64,000 nt of DNA, from contig NZ_OBQI01000002.1 of the NCBI RefSeq assembly GCF_900221005.1, positions 802,575 through 866,574 on the forward strand. The letters run 5' to 3'. The DNA is from Blastococcus aggregatus. GTDB taxonomy: Bacteria; Actinomycetota; Actinomycetes; Mycobacteriales; Geodermatophilaceae. The translations under genes were made by a program, and so were the position numbers. This document shows, piece by piece, positions 52,551 to 60,847 of this stretch (position 1 is the first letter of the stretch; each line of letters starts with the position of its first letter). The notes beneath the pieces were generated by a model. That model was not told the DNA's origin. It saw nothing but the letters and a program-made list of their open reading frames with translations, and did not search any database.

Positions 52551-53626
52551 CCGCGGGCGGGCGGCCGGCCCTGCCGCGCGGCCGGCGACTGCTGGGCGGG
52601 GTGCTGTCCGTCGCACTGGTGACGGGGGTCTTCGCCTGGTTCCTGCCCCAGTTCACCAGCCTGTCCGACGTCTGGTCGTCGGTGCGCGGGATGACCTGGG
52701 GAGAGCTGACCGTGCTCTCCCTCGCGGCGGCCTGGAACCTCGCCACCTACCAGTTCGTCATGGTCTCGACCACGCCCGGGCTGCGGCTCCGCCAGGCGCT
52801 GGTCTCCACCCAGGCGACGACGGCGGTCTCCAACACGGTGCTGGGCGGCGCCGCGATCTCGCTCGGCCTCACCTACGCGATGAACTCGTCGTGGGGCTTC
52901 TCCCGCTCCCGCACCTCGGTGTCGCTGCTGGTGTCGGGGCTGTGGAACAACTTCGCCAAGCTCGGCCTGCCGGTGCTCGCGCTCGCCCTCCTCGCGCTGA
53001 GCTCACCCCCGTCCGCCGCGCGGATCGGCGCCGGCCTGGTCGGGCTGGCCGGGCTGGTGGTCGCCGTCGTCCTGCTCGGCGGGCTGCTGCGCAGCCGCGA
53101 GGGCGCCGAGCGCATCGGCACGACCGCCGGCCGGATCGCCTCGGCGCTGCGCCGGCCCTTCGGCCGCGGGCCGGTGACCGGCTGGGAGCGGGCGACGACG
53201 AAGTTCCGCGAGCGGACGGCGCTGCTGCTGCGGGCCCGCTGGCACTGGATCACGCTCGCCACGCTGGTCAGCCACCTCTCGCTGTTCCTCGTGCTGCTGC
53301 TCGCCCTGCGGTTCGTCGGGGTGGACGGGGACCAGGTGAGCGGGGTCGAGGTGCTGGCGGTGTTCGCGTTCGCCCGGCTGCTCACCGCCGTCCCGTTCAC
53401 GCCCGGTGGGCTGGGGGTCATCGAGCTGGCGCTGATCACCGGCCTCGCGGCCGCCGGCGGGCCCCGGGCGCTGGTCGCCGCCGCCGTGCTGGTCTTCCGC
53501 ACGCTGACCTACGTGCTGCCGATCCCGATCGGCATCGGCGCCTACCTGTTCTGGCGGCACAACCGTTCGTGGCGGCGGGAGCCCAACACCGCGCCGCGCA
53601 CCGAACTGGTGCCCGAATCGGTGTGA
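52547..53626 (+). CDS. Lysylphosphatidylglycerol-synthase-type transmembrane protein (UPF0104)
   Basis: 359 residues from GTG 52547, GTGA overlap with the lipoprotein gene. Seven or eight membrane helices with the family motifs NTVLGGAAISLGLTYAM and FTPGGLGVIELALITGLAA. Proteins of this fold flip or modify lipids. The cytoplasmic aminoacyl-transfer domain of true MprF is absent, so it is a flippase-like stand-alone membrane domain. Converges on the gene at 53636 with nine bases between. Confidence 0.88.
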   Translation: MTAGGRPALPRGRRLLGGVLSVALVTGVFAWFLPQFTSLSDVWSSVRGMTWGELTVLSLAAAWNLATYQFVMVSTTPGLRLRQALVSTQATTAVSNTVLGGAAISLGLTYAMNSSWGFSRSRTSVSLLVSGLWNNFAKLGLPVLALALLALSSPPSAARIGAGLVGLAGLVVAVVLLGGLLRSREGAERIGTTAGRIASALRRPFGRGPVTGWERATTKFRERTALLLRARWHWITLATLVSHLSLFLVLLLALRFVGVDGDQVSGVEVLAVFAFARLLTAVPFTPGGLGVIELALITGLAAAGGPRALVAAAVLVFRTLTYVLPIPIGIGAYLFWRHNRSWRREPNTAPRTELVPESV

Positions 53627-53635
53627 GCCGGCCGG

Positions 53636-54253
53636 TCACTCCTCCCGACGGACGACGACGGCCGCGCCCCACGCCTCGGGCTCCAGCCCGCGGGCGGCGA
53701 GCACCTCGGCCAGCGCCCGGTTCATCGCCATCTGCACGGCGCCGTCGGCGGCGGTGCCGTGCACCTGGTCCACGCTCATCCGGTCGTGCTGGCGCCACGC
53801 GACGACGACGCCGTCGAGCTCCGGCGTCGGCGTGAGGCAGGCACCGCCGAGCGCGCCGCTCCCGCCCGCGGCGTCGTGCAGCGGGAGCCCGGCCTCGCCC
53901 AGCGCGGCGGTCACCTCGACCAGGAGCGTCGTCAGCGGGTCCTCCTCCGCGAGGAGGGGACGCCAGTCCTCGGGCAGCCGGTCGAGCTGCGCCGTCAGGT
54001 GGTCCAGCCACGCCCACTCCTGGGGCGACGGGCGCCGGCGGAGCGACCCGTCGGCGCGGCGGATCCCGTAGGCCGGCCGCGCGGCCGCTCCGTCCGCCAG
54101 GGCCGCGGCCGACCAGCCCGCCTCGGCGCGCTCGGGGAAGGGGCCGGCGAGCACCTGGCCGGGCTCGTCCTCGCTGCCGCCGACCAGCCACCAACCCTCG
54201 ACGCCGGTGTCGGCGACGACTCCACTGCCGGGCAGACCACCCAGAACACTCAT
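53636..54253 (-). CDS. Hypothetical protein
   Basis: 205 residues from ATG 54253 (MSVLGGLPGSGVVADTG); ATG 54274 adds seven residues. Soluble, Trp-rich (VEGWWLVGG, QEWAWLDHL, ALEPEAWGAAVV type segments), with EEDPLTTLLVEVTAALGEAGLPLHD and ELDGVVVAWRQHDRMS. No family recognised. A TACCTT -10 (54341-54346, minus strand) gives a leader of roughly 80 bases with no recognisable riboswitch. Confidence 0.65.
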   Translation of the reverse strand: MSVLGGLPGSGVVADTGVEGWWLVGGSEDEPGQVLAGPFPERAEAGWSAAALADGAAARPAYGIRRADGSLRRRPSPQEWAWLDHLTAQLDRLPEDWRPLLAEEDPLTTLLVEVTAALGEAGLPLHDAAGGSGALGGACLTPTPELDGVVVAWRQHDRMSVDQVHGTAADGAVQMAMNRALAEVLAARGLEPEAWGAAVVVRREE

Positions 54254-54550
54254 CGTTGCTGTCCATCCATCCATGGAGAACCTGCCCCGGGGGAAGAGGG
54301 GCGGGCACCGCGTCGCCGGCCGTGGCGTCGCGATGCCAGAAAGGTAGGCGGCGGGAGCGCGTCCGTCAGCCCTGCCGACGCGCGTGGGAAGCCGTGTGGC
54401 CGGATCGTTGCGCGAGCCGCCGGCAGAGCCGGTCACCCGCCGCCGCGGGCGACCACTTGTCGACAGGAACGTGCCGTCCCGAGCGTGCGGGGGGCCTGGA
54501 CCACCGCGGTCATGCCGGGACACGCCGTCGCGGTGGCGTGTCCGCGCAGC
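54254..54550. other. Intergenic region upstream of the gene at 53636
   Basis: 297 bases between the EAL-protein stop and the hypothetical gene start, both leftward. Apart from the minus-strand TACCTT -10 at 54341-54346 I see nothing convincing; open frames here lack ribosome sites and look like random high-GC reading. Confidence 0.5.
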
Positions 54551-57205
54551 TCAGACGGAACCGGCGGCCTCGGTCCTGCGGAGCAGGGCCCCGGCCTCGG
54601 GAGCACCCATCGGGCGGTAGAGCAGGAAGCCCTGCGCCTGGTCGCAGTCCTGGGCCTTGAGCCGGGCCAGCTGCGCGGGCTCCTCGACGCCCTCCGCGAC
54701 GACGGTCAGCCCGAAGGTGTGCGCCGCCCGGATCATCAGCGCCACGAGCTCCCGGTGGGCGGGCTCGGTGGACGCCACGAAGCTGCGGTCGATCTTGAGC
54801 GTGTCGACCGGCATGTTCCGCAGCTGGCCGATGGAGGTGTAGCCGGTGCCGAAGTCGTCGATGGCGATGCTGACGCCCAGGGCCCGCAGCTCGGTGAGGT
54901 GGTCGTAGGCGAGCGGGTCGTCGACCAGCACCGTCTCGGTGACCTCGAGCGTCAGGAGGCGGGCGGGGAGCCCGGAGGCGGCCAGCGCGTCGGCGACGTC
55001 GGTGATCACCCGCGGGTCGGCCAGGTGGCGGCCGGAGATGTTCACCGCGATCGTGGGGTCGGGGTCCCCCGGCCCCGCCGGGGACTCCGCCCGCCACTGC
55101 GCCAGTTGCTGCGTGGCCGCGTGCAGCATCCACCGGTCGACGTCGCCGATCAGGCGCGAGCCCTCGGCCACCGGGATGAACTCGTCGGGGGGCACGAGCC
55201 CGATGCCGGGCCGCTCCCAGCGGATGAGGGCCTCGTAGCCGATGATCCGGTCGGAGGCGACGTCGATGACCGGCTGGTAGGCCACCTGCATCTCGCCGTT
55301 GACCAGACCGGCGGCGATGGCCGCCTCGAGCTCGGCGCGCTGCTGGAGCTGCCGGCGCAGCGTCTCGTCGAACACCTCGGCGCGGCCGCGGCCGGAGGCC
55401 TTGGCGCGGTAGGCGGCGGTGTCGGCCTCCGCGAACAGCGCGTCGGCGTCCGTGCTGCCGTCCCGGCTGATCGCCACGCCGATGCTGGCGCCGATGCGGA
55501 CGCGGCCGCGGCCGACGCCGATCGGCTCGCTCACCGATGCGATGAGGCGGTGGGCCAGCTCGAGCAGGTCGTGCTCGGTGTGCACGGGCTCCACGAGGAC
55601 GACGAACTCGTCGCCACCGAGGCGGCAGACGACGTCCCCGGGTCGGACGGCGGCCCTGAGCCGGCGGGCGACCTCGCGGAGCACCTCGTCGCCCGCGGCG
55701 TGGCCGTGACCGTCGTTGACCGCCTTGAAGCCGTCGAGGTCGACGAAGAGCAGGCCGGTCATCTCACCGGAGCGCCGGCCGCGGTGCAGTGCGGCGGTCA
55801 CGAGCGTGACGGCCTGGGCGCGGTTGGGCAGCTCGGTGAGCGCGTCGTGCGTCGCCTGGTGGGCGAGGGCGAACTGCAGCTCCTCGCGCTGGCGGACCGA
55901 GTGCACGATCTCCCGCACCGAGGCGTGCACGACCTCGCCGAGCGGTCCGGGGAGCGGCTGGTCGAGCAGGGCGTTGTCCAGGTCGCCGCGGGCGACGGCC
56001 TGGGCCTGGTCCTGGATGCGGCGCAGCCCGGCGACGGCGGAGCCGAGGGCGGCCGAGACGGTGCGGACCTCGCGGGGTCCGTCCACCTCCACCTCCACCA
56101 GCGAGCCCTGGCTGATCTGGGTGGCCTGACCCGCCAGGAGGCGGAGCGCCCGGGCCACGCGGCGCCCGAGGACCAGGGCACCGACCAGCGAGGCGGCGAG
56201 GAGGCCCGCACCGAGGCCGAGGATGCCGCGCAGCTGGTTGTTCGCGTGCTGCCGGTCCGCGGACACCAGCTCCTGCGCGTTCCCGATCGCGCTGTCCACG
56301 AGCTCGCCGAGCAGCGCGCTGCGCTCCTGGGTCGCGAGGATCAGGGTGACCACCGATGCGACGGACACCGGCGTGCCGCTGTCCACGCCGGCGAGCAGGC
56401 GGTCGACCGTGGTGGCCGGCTCGGAGTCCTGCACGTCCCGCCAGGCCGACCGCAGGGCGGGCTGGGAGAGCGACTCCATCTGGCGCTCGGCGTCGGTGAA
56501 GTCCAGCCCGGCGGTCTGCCAGGCGGTGCGCGAGCCGATCATGCTGTCGTCGCCGGCGAACATGGCCCCGAGGAACAGCGGCAGCTGCCGGCTCGCGGCC
56601 TGGGTGAGACGGGCGATGGTCTGCACGTCCTGGAGGGCCCGGAGAGTGGCCCTCGGGATGCCTTCCGCGGTGGCGGTCGCGGCGGCCGCCTGCTGAGCGG
56701 TCATGAGGTCGTTAGACACTGCCAGGAAGCGGAGGTAGACGTCCTCGATGTCCCCGGTGTCGGTCCCGGAGCGCAGGACGGCCAGGTCCGCGGCGGACCG
56801 CTCGGCCGCCGCCCACCCCACCGATCCGTACGGCACGTCGGCGAGCGCCTGGTCGGTGACGGCGCGGGCCCGTGCGGCGTCGCCGGCCGCGGTCTGCGCC
56901 TGGCTCTGCACCAGTTCCGGGGGCAGGTTCAGCACGGCGAGGGTCTGCGGGTCCGCGAGGAGGCGCAGCGACAGGACGGGGATCAGCTCCTGCTCCGCAC
57001 CGCGGCGAGCGGCGTCGAGGACGGCGAAGGTGCGCATGGCGTCCTCGGCGCGCTCGGCGCTGGACGCCTCGGCGGCCCGCGCCTGGGCAGCGGCGGTGGC
57101 GAGGACGACCACACCGATCAGCGGCAGCATCACGAGCGCCGTCAGGTACCGCCACAGCGGCGCACCGCGGCGGCGGCGCTGCTTCGTCACCCGGGAGAAT
57201 CGCAC
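54551..57205 (-). CDS. Membrane-bound GGDEF-EAL cyclic-di-GMP enzyme
   Basis: About 884 residues from GTG 57205; GTG 57190 is five codons later and equally possible. Two membrane helices bound an extracytoplasmic helical sensor (about 45-330) with NIT-like character, followed by HAMP. The GGDEF domain keeps the I-site RPGD and RLGGDEFVVL; the EAL domain keeps EALIRW, the Asn of NISGRHL, LEVTET, the Asp pair in IDDFGTGYTSIG, LKIDRSFV and VAEGVEE. Both synthesis and breakdown of c-di-GMP look possible. Confidence 0.92.
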   Translation of the reverse strand: MRFSRVTKQRRRRGAPLWRYLTALVMLPLIGVVVLATAAAQARAAEASSAERAEDAMRTFAVLDAARRGAEQELIPVLSLRLLADPQTLAVLNLPPELVQSQAQTAAGDAARARAVTDQALADVPYGSVGWAAAERSAADLAVLRSGTDTGDIEDVYLRFLAVSNDLMTAQQAAAATATAEGIPRATLRALQDVQTIARLTQAASRQLPLFLGAMFAGDDSMIGSRTAWQTAGLDFTDAERQMESLSQPALRSAWRDVQDSEPATTVDRLLAGVDSGTPVSVASVVTLILATQERSALLGELVDSAIGNAQELVSADRQHANNQLRGILGLGAGLLAASLVGALVLGRRVARALRLLAGQATQISQGSLVEVEVDGPREVRTVSAALGSAVAGLRRIQDQAQAVARGDLDNALLDQPLPGPLGEVVHASVREIVHSVRQREELQFALAHQATHDALTELPNRAQAVTLVTAALHRGRRSGEMTGLLFVDLDGFKAVNDGHGHAAGDEVLREVARRLRAAVRPGDVVCRLGGDEFVVLVEPVHTEHDLLELAHRLIASVSEPIGVGRGRVRIGASIGVAISRDGSTDADALFAEADTAAYRAKASGRGRAEVFDETLRRQLQQRAELEAAIAAGLVNGEMQVAYQPVIDVASDRIIGYEALIRWERPGIGLVPPDEFIPVAEGSRLIGDVDRWMLHAATQQLAQWRAESPAGPGDPDPTIAVNISGRHLADPRVITDVADALAASGLPARLLTLEVTETVLVDDPLAYDHLTELRALGVSIAIDDFGTGYTSIGQLRNMPVDTLKIDRSFVASTEPAHRELVALMIRAAHTFGLTVVAEGVEEPAQLARLKAQDCDQAQGFLLYRPMGAPEAGALLRRTEAAGSV

Positions 57206-57389
57206 AGTTCCGTATCGGCGCCGCCGGGATCCTCTTGAGAACGCCGAGCACCCCGGACGAGGGGGGCGGGCGGTCGAGGGCGGGGCGCCGGCGGCTGGCA
57301 GGCAACTGCCAGCTCCGCCCACCGGGAACTGTCAGACCCCTCCGCGACGCTCGGGGCATACCGCCGGACCGAGGAGAGTTGAGATCGAC

Positions 57390-57515
57390 ATGCCCGCCCG
57401 CCCCGACCGCTCCAGCGCCGCCCACCCCACCGTCACGGGCCCGCGCCTGCCCGGGCGGCTGCGCATCCGCCGCGAACTCGTCCTGCCGCCGAAGCCCGCC
57501 ATCCCCCGGGGCTGA
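57390..57515 (+). CDS. Possible 41-aa basic peptide
   Basis: ATG 57390 with GAGGAG 13 bases upstream (a long spacing). The product starts MPARPDRSSAAHPTVTGPRL and ends PPKPAIPRG; strongly basic and Pro-rich. It lies between the divergent GGDEF-EAL gene and the convergent oxidoreductase gene, with seven bases before the latter's end. Could be a real small gene or chance. Confidence 0.35.
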   Translation: MPARPDRSSAAHPTVTGPRLPGRLRIRRELVLPPKPAIPRG

Positions 57516-57521
57516 CCGACC

Positions 57522-58685
57522 TCACGGCACGGCGGCCCGCGGGGTCGCCGTACGGCCCGGGCTCGTCGGGGTCGGGAACGACCGGTCTCCGAACAGGATG
57601 CGGCGGGCCACCGCCCGCCCCGACGGCGTCCGGAGCAGCGGGAAGGCAGCCGCGGCGACAGCGGGCGTGCGCACGCGGGCCAGCCCCCGGCGCAGCAGTA
57701 CCCGCCCCCGGAAGCCGGCCCGGAGCGCGACGCCGTCATAGCGGGCCAACAACGCGCGGTCACCGGACCGCAGCGCCTCGTCGAGCACGGCGGCGGCGTG
57801 CTCCGAGAGCCGGAGGCAGGGATCGAGGCCGCCGGCGGTCAGCGGTGAGACCGCACCCGCCGCGTCGCCCACGAGCAGCCCGTCGGGGCAGCTGATCCGG
57901 CGCAGCAGGCCACCCACGGGGATCGGCCCCCCGCGCCGGTCGACCTCGTCCGGACGCTCGACCCCGGACAGCCCGGGCGCCGCGGCACGGAAGCGTCGCA
58001 GGGCGGCCACCATGCCGTCGGGGAAGCGGTCGGCGTAGCCGGCGACACCGACGTGGGCGTGCCGTCCGTCGTTGACGACCCACGCCAGGTAGCCGGGCGC
58101 GATCGAGGGGTCGAGGACGCAGTGGAACGCCGGCGGCCCGGCGCCGCCAACCACCGGGAAGACCTCCTCGGCCCCGACCAGCAGCTGCCGGTTCCGGTCC
58201 AGGGCGAGATCGCGGGCCACCCTCGACCGCGCGCCGTCGGCACCCACGAGGAACCGGGTCCGCACGGACGTGGGCCCGCCCGGGCCGGTCAGCATGGCGG
58301 AGCTGAGCCCGCGGCCGGTGTAGCGCGTGCCCAGCACGACGCGCACGCCGGACTCCGCCGCCGCACGGGCCGCGGCCAGGTACAGCGCCGCCATGTCGCC
58401 GACCCGGTACTCGTCCCGCGGGCTGTCCAGGGTCACCGGCCGCGCCAGTCCCGGGGGGTAGAGGACCACCCGCCGGATCGGCGGCCCGAGGGACCCGTCC
58501 GGCAACCGGAAGTCGTCGAGCGTCTTGCGGACGAAGATCCCGGTGGTGCGGATGGCCGTGGTGAGGTCGGTCCTCCGGTCGACCAGCATCACCTCGTGTC
58601 CCCGGCGGGCGAGCAGCGTGGCCGCGTGCAGTCCGGCCAGCCCGGCGCCCACCACCAGGACGACGGTCTCCGGGACGCTGCTCAT
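57522..58685 (-). CDS. FAD-dependent oxidoreductase (geranylgeranyl-reductase-like)
   Basis: 387 residues from ATG 58685, overlapping the XRE gene stop (ATGA). FAD motif VVGAGLAGLHAATLLARRGHEV at the N-terminus, VGADGARSRVARDLALD in the middle and GLLVGDAAGAVSPLTAGGLDPCLRLSE near the C-terminus, the pattern of aromatic-ring hydroxylase and geranylgeranyl-reductase flavoproteins. Substrate unknown; a prenyl or polyketide compound is possible. Third gene of the DUF2975-XRE operon, an unusual companion. Confidence 0.88.
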   Translation of the reverse strand: MSSVPETVVLVVGAGLAGLHAATLLARRGHEVMLVDRRTDLTTAIRTTGIFVRKTLDDFRLPDGSLGPPIRRVVLYPPGLARPVTLDSPRDEYRVGDMAALYLAAARAAAESGVRVVLGTRYTGRGLSSAMLTGPGGPTSVRTRFLVGADGARSRVARDLALDRNRQLLVGAEEVFPVVGGAGPPAFHCVLDPSIAPGYLAWVVNDGRHAHVGVAGYADRFPDGMVAALRRFRAAAPGLSGVERPDEVDRRGGPIPVGGLLRRISCPDGLLVGDAAGAVSPLTAGGLDPCLRLSEHAAAVLDEALRSGDRALLARYDGVALRAGFRGRVLLRRGLARVRTPAVAAAAFPLLRTPSGRAVARRILFGDRSFPTPTSPGRTATPRAAVP

Positions 58686-58927
58686 CGCTGGCCCTGGGGT
58701 GCGGGGTGGGCCGCGACCTCGTCGTCCGGCACCCACTCCAGCAGGTCGCCGGGCTGGCAGTCGAGCACCCGGCACATGGCCTCCAGCGTGCTGAAGCGCA
58801 CCGCCTTGGCCCGGCCGTTCTTCAGCACGGCCACGTTCGCCGGGGTGAGCCCGACCCGCTCGGCGAATTCCCCGACGCTCATCTTGCGCCGGGCCAGCTC
58901 CACGTCGATGCGCACGACGATGGGCAT
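58682..58927 (-). CDS. Small XRE-family (Cro/CI, YozG-like) regulator
   Basis: 81 residues from ATG 58927. HTH: MSVGEFAERVGLTPANVAVLKNG, then STLEAMCRVLDCQPGDLLEW, the standard ending of these small regulators. Its start shares a base with the DUF2975 stop (TGATG) and its stop overlaps the oxidoreductase start. The XRE plus DUF2975 pair is widespread; the XRE protein is expected to repress the operon. Confidence 0.92.
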   Translation of the reverse strand: MPIVVRIDVELARRKMSVGEFAERVGLTPANVAVLKNGRAKAVRFSTLEAMCRVLDCQPGDLLEWVPDDEVAAHPAPQGQR

Positions 58928-59421
58928 CAGATGACCGCTTCCATGTCGGTCCGCAGCGCCGTTGCCTGCCTGAGCAGGGCGCGCATGACCACCATCAGCA
59001 GACCGAGCACGGCGCCGACGAGGAGCAGTAGCAGCAGAAGCGCGGGGAGGACGGCGTCGTCGCTGACCTCGTCGATGATGAAGTAGTAGGAGCAGACGAA
59101 GGTCGCGACGAGCATCAGCCAGCCGGCGACCACCGCCCGGACGATGCCGTTCACCCAGCGCAGGGCGCCGTCGCTGAAGATCCGGTCGTCGGTGACCAGC
59201 GTGAGCAGCTGCCAGGTGCAGACGACGACGGCCTGGACGCACGCGAGCCCGACCACGGCCGCGACGAACATGACCGCGCGCATGGCGGACCTCTCCAGCG
59301 ACGGCTCGGAGATGTCCGGCAAGACGGCCGGGACCGCCCAGACCTGCGCGGCCAGCAGGGCGGCGAGGGCGATGACCAGCAGTATCCGGAGGGGCAGCAC
59401 CACGTGGCGCAAGTGCGTCAT
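58927..59421 (-). CDS. DUF2975 membrane protein
   Basis: 164 residues from ATG 59421 (MTHLRHVVLPLRILLVI). Four membrane helices; conserved features include DDRIFSDGALRWVNGIVRAV. Function unknown; nearly always encoded beside a small XRE regulator, as here. First gene of a three-gene operon with an operator-like dyad overlapping its promoter. Confidence 0.9.
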   Translation of the reverse strand: MTHLRHVVLPLRILLVIALAALLAAQVWAVPAVLPDISEPSLERSAMRAVMFVAAVVGLACVQAVVVCTWQLLTLVTDDRIFSDGALRWVNGIVRAVVAGWLMLVATFVCSYYFIIDEVSDDAVLPALLLLLLLVGAVLGLLMVVMRALLRQATALRTDMEAVI

Positions 59422-59438
59422 GCAGTCGACTGTCGAGG

Positions 59439-59464
59439 ACTTTCTATCGAAAGTCAATCGATAG
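59439..59464 (-). promoter_or_regulatory. Operator dyads over the DUF2975-XRE promoter
   Basis: Two overlapping inverted repeats, CTATCGA-N7-TCGATAG (59444-59464) and ACTTTC-N4-GAAAGT (59439-59454). A TTGACT -35-like hexamer on the minus strand (59452-59457) lies inside, so binding would block transcription. Confidence 0.6.
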
Positions 59465-59502
59465 GAAGCGGTCAGCGATGCGTGTCGCTCTGCGAGGCAG
59501 GT

Positions 59503-59706
59503 CTACCTCGAGTTCTGCTGCCGCTTGGCGACGACGACGAGCGCGATCAGCACGAGGACCAGGGGCGCCCATCCCGGCAGCCCGAAGGGGCCCAGCACGA
59601 GCTCGGCGACGAACAGCAGCAGCTGGAAGGCGACGAAGATGCCGACGAACAGCACCACCAGGAAGAGGATCGGACTCTCCGACTGCAGGCGACGCATGAA
59701 GTTCAT
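59503..59706 (-). CDS. Small two-helix membrane protein (67 aa)
   Basis: ATG 59706 with GAGGAGAA a few bases upstream. N-terminus MNFMRRLQSESP, then ILFLVVLFVGIFVAFQLLLF and a second helix APLVLVLIALVVVA, ending KRQQNSR. No family recognised. It is on the same strand as the DUF2975 operon but upstream of that operon's promoter, so separately expressed. Confidence 0.75.
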   Translation of the reverse strand: MNFMRRLQSESPILFLVVLFVGIFVAFQLLLFVAELVLGPFGLPGWAPLVLVLIALVVVAKRQQNSR

Positions 59707-59870
59707 CGGTTCTCCTCGGTCGTGCCGTGGCGGTGCGAACAGCACCCCCCCTCCCAGCATCGGCCGCCGGCGCCCGACGTGAACCCGGGAACCGACGCCG
59801 ATCACTGCCGATGCTGGGGGCCGGCGGATCCGCGGCCCGGCCGGGCCCCCGCGCTCGGCTCGGCACGCCC

Positions 59871-59876
59871 TACGTT
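59871..59876 (+). promoter_or_regulatory. -10 element for the coupled micro-ORF and HTH gene
   Basis: TACGTT (TANNNT), 30 bases before ATG 59907, with an AGGAGG ribosome site in between. Confidence 0.45.
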
Positions 59877-59906
59877 GAGCGGGTACCGGCCCAGCAGGAG
59901 GACCCG

Positions 59907-59951
59907 ATGACGTACCGCACCGTGCACCCCGGCACCAGCACGGCATCGTGA
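59907..59951 (+). CDS. 14-codon upstream ORF coupled to the HTH gene
   Basis: ATG 59907 encodes MTYRTVHPGTSTAS, has a perfect AGGAGG six bases upstream, and its stop overlaps the GTG of the next gene (GTGA at 59948-59951). The next gene has no ribosome site of its own, so its translation probably depends on this ORF. Confidence 0.5.
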   Translation: MTYRTVHPGTSTAS

Positions 59952-60493
59952 CCGAGCCGAACGAGATCAGCGTCCTGGAAGCCGCTCGGCTCCTCGACGT
60001 GTCGAAGGGGTCCGCCACCAAGCTGCTCAGCACCGGCTTGCTGGGTGGCGCGCCGGCTCGCGGGAGCCGGCGCATGGCCTCGGTCGACGCCGTCCGCGAG
60101 CTGCAGCAGCGGCCAGAAGTCGCGCCCGGGGCTCCCCCGGCCTTCGTCGTGCGGATCGGTGAGCCGAAGTACACGTCGGAGGCATGGCGGGACGGGGCAG
60201 GCTGGGCGGTGGCGTGGTCCCCGACAGCGCAGGCCAACGGCGTGCGGGGCGACTGGATCGTCGAGCCCGAAGCCGTCCTGGAGGCCGGGGTCCTGGTCGC
60301 CGTCGTCGGCAACTTCGTGGCCGCGGCCTACGCCGTGACCGGCCTGGAGACCCAGTACCTGGACGAGGTCAGCGGCCGGCAACGGTCGCGGTTCCTCGTC
60401 GCCGACGACGAGGAGCTGACGGCGCCCTTCGTGGGTCACCGCTGGACGCTGGGTCCGGGGTGGACCACCGCGGTGATCCGGGCCGAGCGATAA
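59948..60493 (+). CDS. HTH-domain protein, unknown role
   Basis: 181 residues from GTG 59948. The N-terminal 50 residues look like an excisionase/MerR-type helix-turn-helix (ISVLEAARLLDVSKGSATKLLSTGLL, then RRMASVDAVRELQ). The remainder (FVVRIGEPKYTSEAWRDGAG onward) is a mixed alpha/beta domain I do not recognise, with several Trp residues. Ends nine bases before the tRNA-Lys fragment, so it flanks the integration site on the chromosomal side. Confidence 0.7.
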   Translation: MTEPNEISVLEAARLLDVSKGSATKLLSTGLLGGAPARGSRRMASVDAVRELQQRPEVAPGAPPAFVVRIGEPKYTSEAWRDGAGWAVAWSPTAQANGVRGDWIVEPEAVLEAGVLVAVVGNFVAAAYAVTGLETQYLDEVSGRQRSRFLVADDEELTAPFVGHRWTLGPGWTTAVIRAER

Positions 60494-60501
60494 CTCGGAC
60501 G

Positions 60502-60543
60502 TGGGCCCCGTGGGGATCGAACCCACAACCCGCGGATTAAAAG
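60502..60543 (-). other. 3' fragment of tRNA-Lys(TTT), probable att site
   Basis: Positions 32-73 of a tRNA-Lys on the minus strand: anticodon loop CTTTTAA, stem half TCCGC, T arm GTGGG-TTCGATC-CCCAC, acceptor half GGGGCCC and discriminator A. The matching 5' half (acceptor GGGCCCC, D arm) is absent upstream, so this is not a working tRNA. Such 3' fragments are left where integrative elements recombine into tRNA ends; the intact gene should lie at the element's far end, beyond the window. Confidence 0.8.
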
Positions 60544-60651
60544 TTCCCAAGAGACGCTCTTCTGATCAGCGCATTCTCCGCGGAACTGTGTCTTGACCAG
60601 CAGAAATACCGTTTGCTGCGTTCGGTCGACGTTGGTCGCGGACGGCCCTTC

Positions 60652-60692
60652 TGTGGGCGTCTTGTGGGCGCGGTGTGGGCGGCTGTCGGGCG
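60652..60692. repeat. Iteron-like direct repeats TGTGGGCG
   Basis: Four copies of TGTGGGCG (the last TGTCGGGCG) at 60652, 60663, 60674 and 60684, period 11, 11, 10. They lie inside the element end, in the 304-base stretch between the att fragment and the relaxase gene, which otherwise shows no supported gene. Confidence 0.6.
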
Positions 60693-60847
60693 AAGTGCCC
60701 CCACTGATCCGCACGCCGCCGGTGAACCATCCGCGTGGTGGTGAGCGCCGTAGGCTCGCGGCACCCACCCCCGCCTGGGCGACGGAGCGTCGACGCTGGC
60801 GGCCGAGTCTCAGCCCCGTCGTCGGAGGCTCGGGGAGGGCCGCCCGT

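Noticed and set aside
54254..54550. c-di-GMP riboswitch upstream of the hypothetical gene beside the GGDEF-EAL gene
   Set aside because: No GEMM-type conserved core or paired stems could be found in the leader.
60502..60577. Complete tRNA-Lys gene
   Set aside because: The region where the 5' half should be does not pair with the acceptor GGGGCCC and gives a poor anticodon stem; only positions 32-73 are present.
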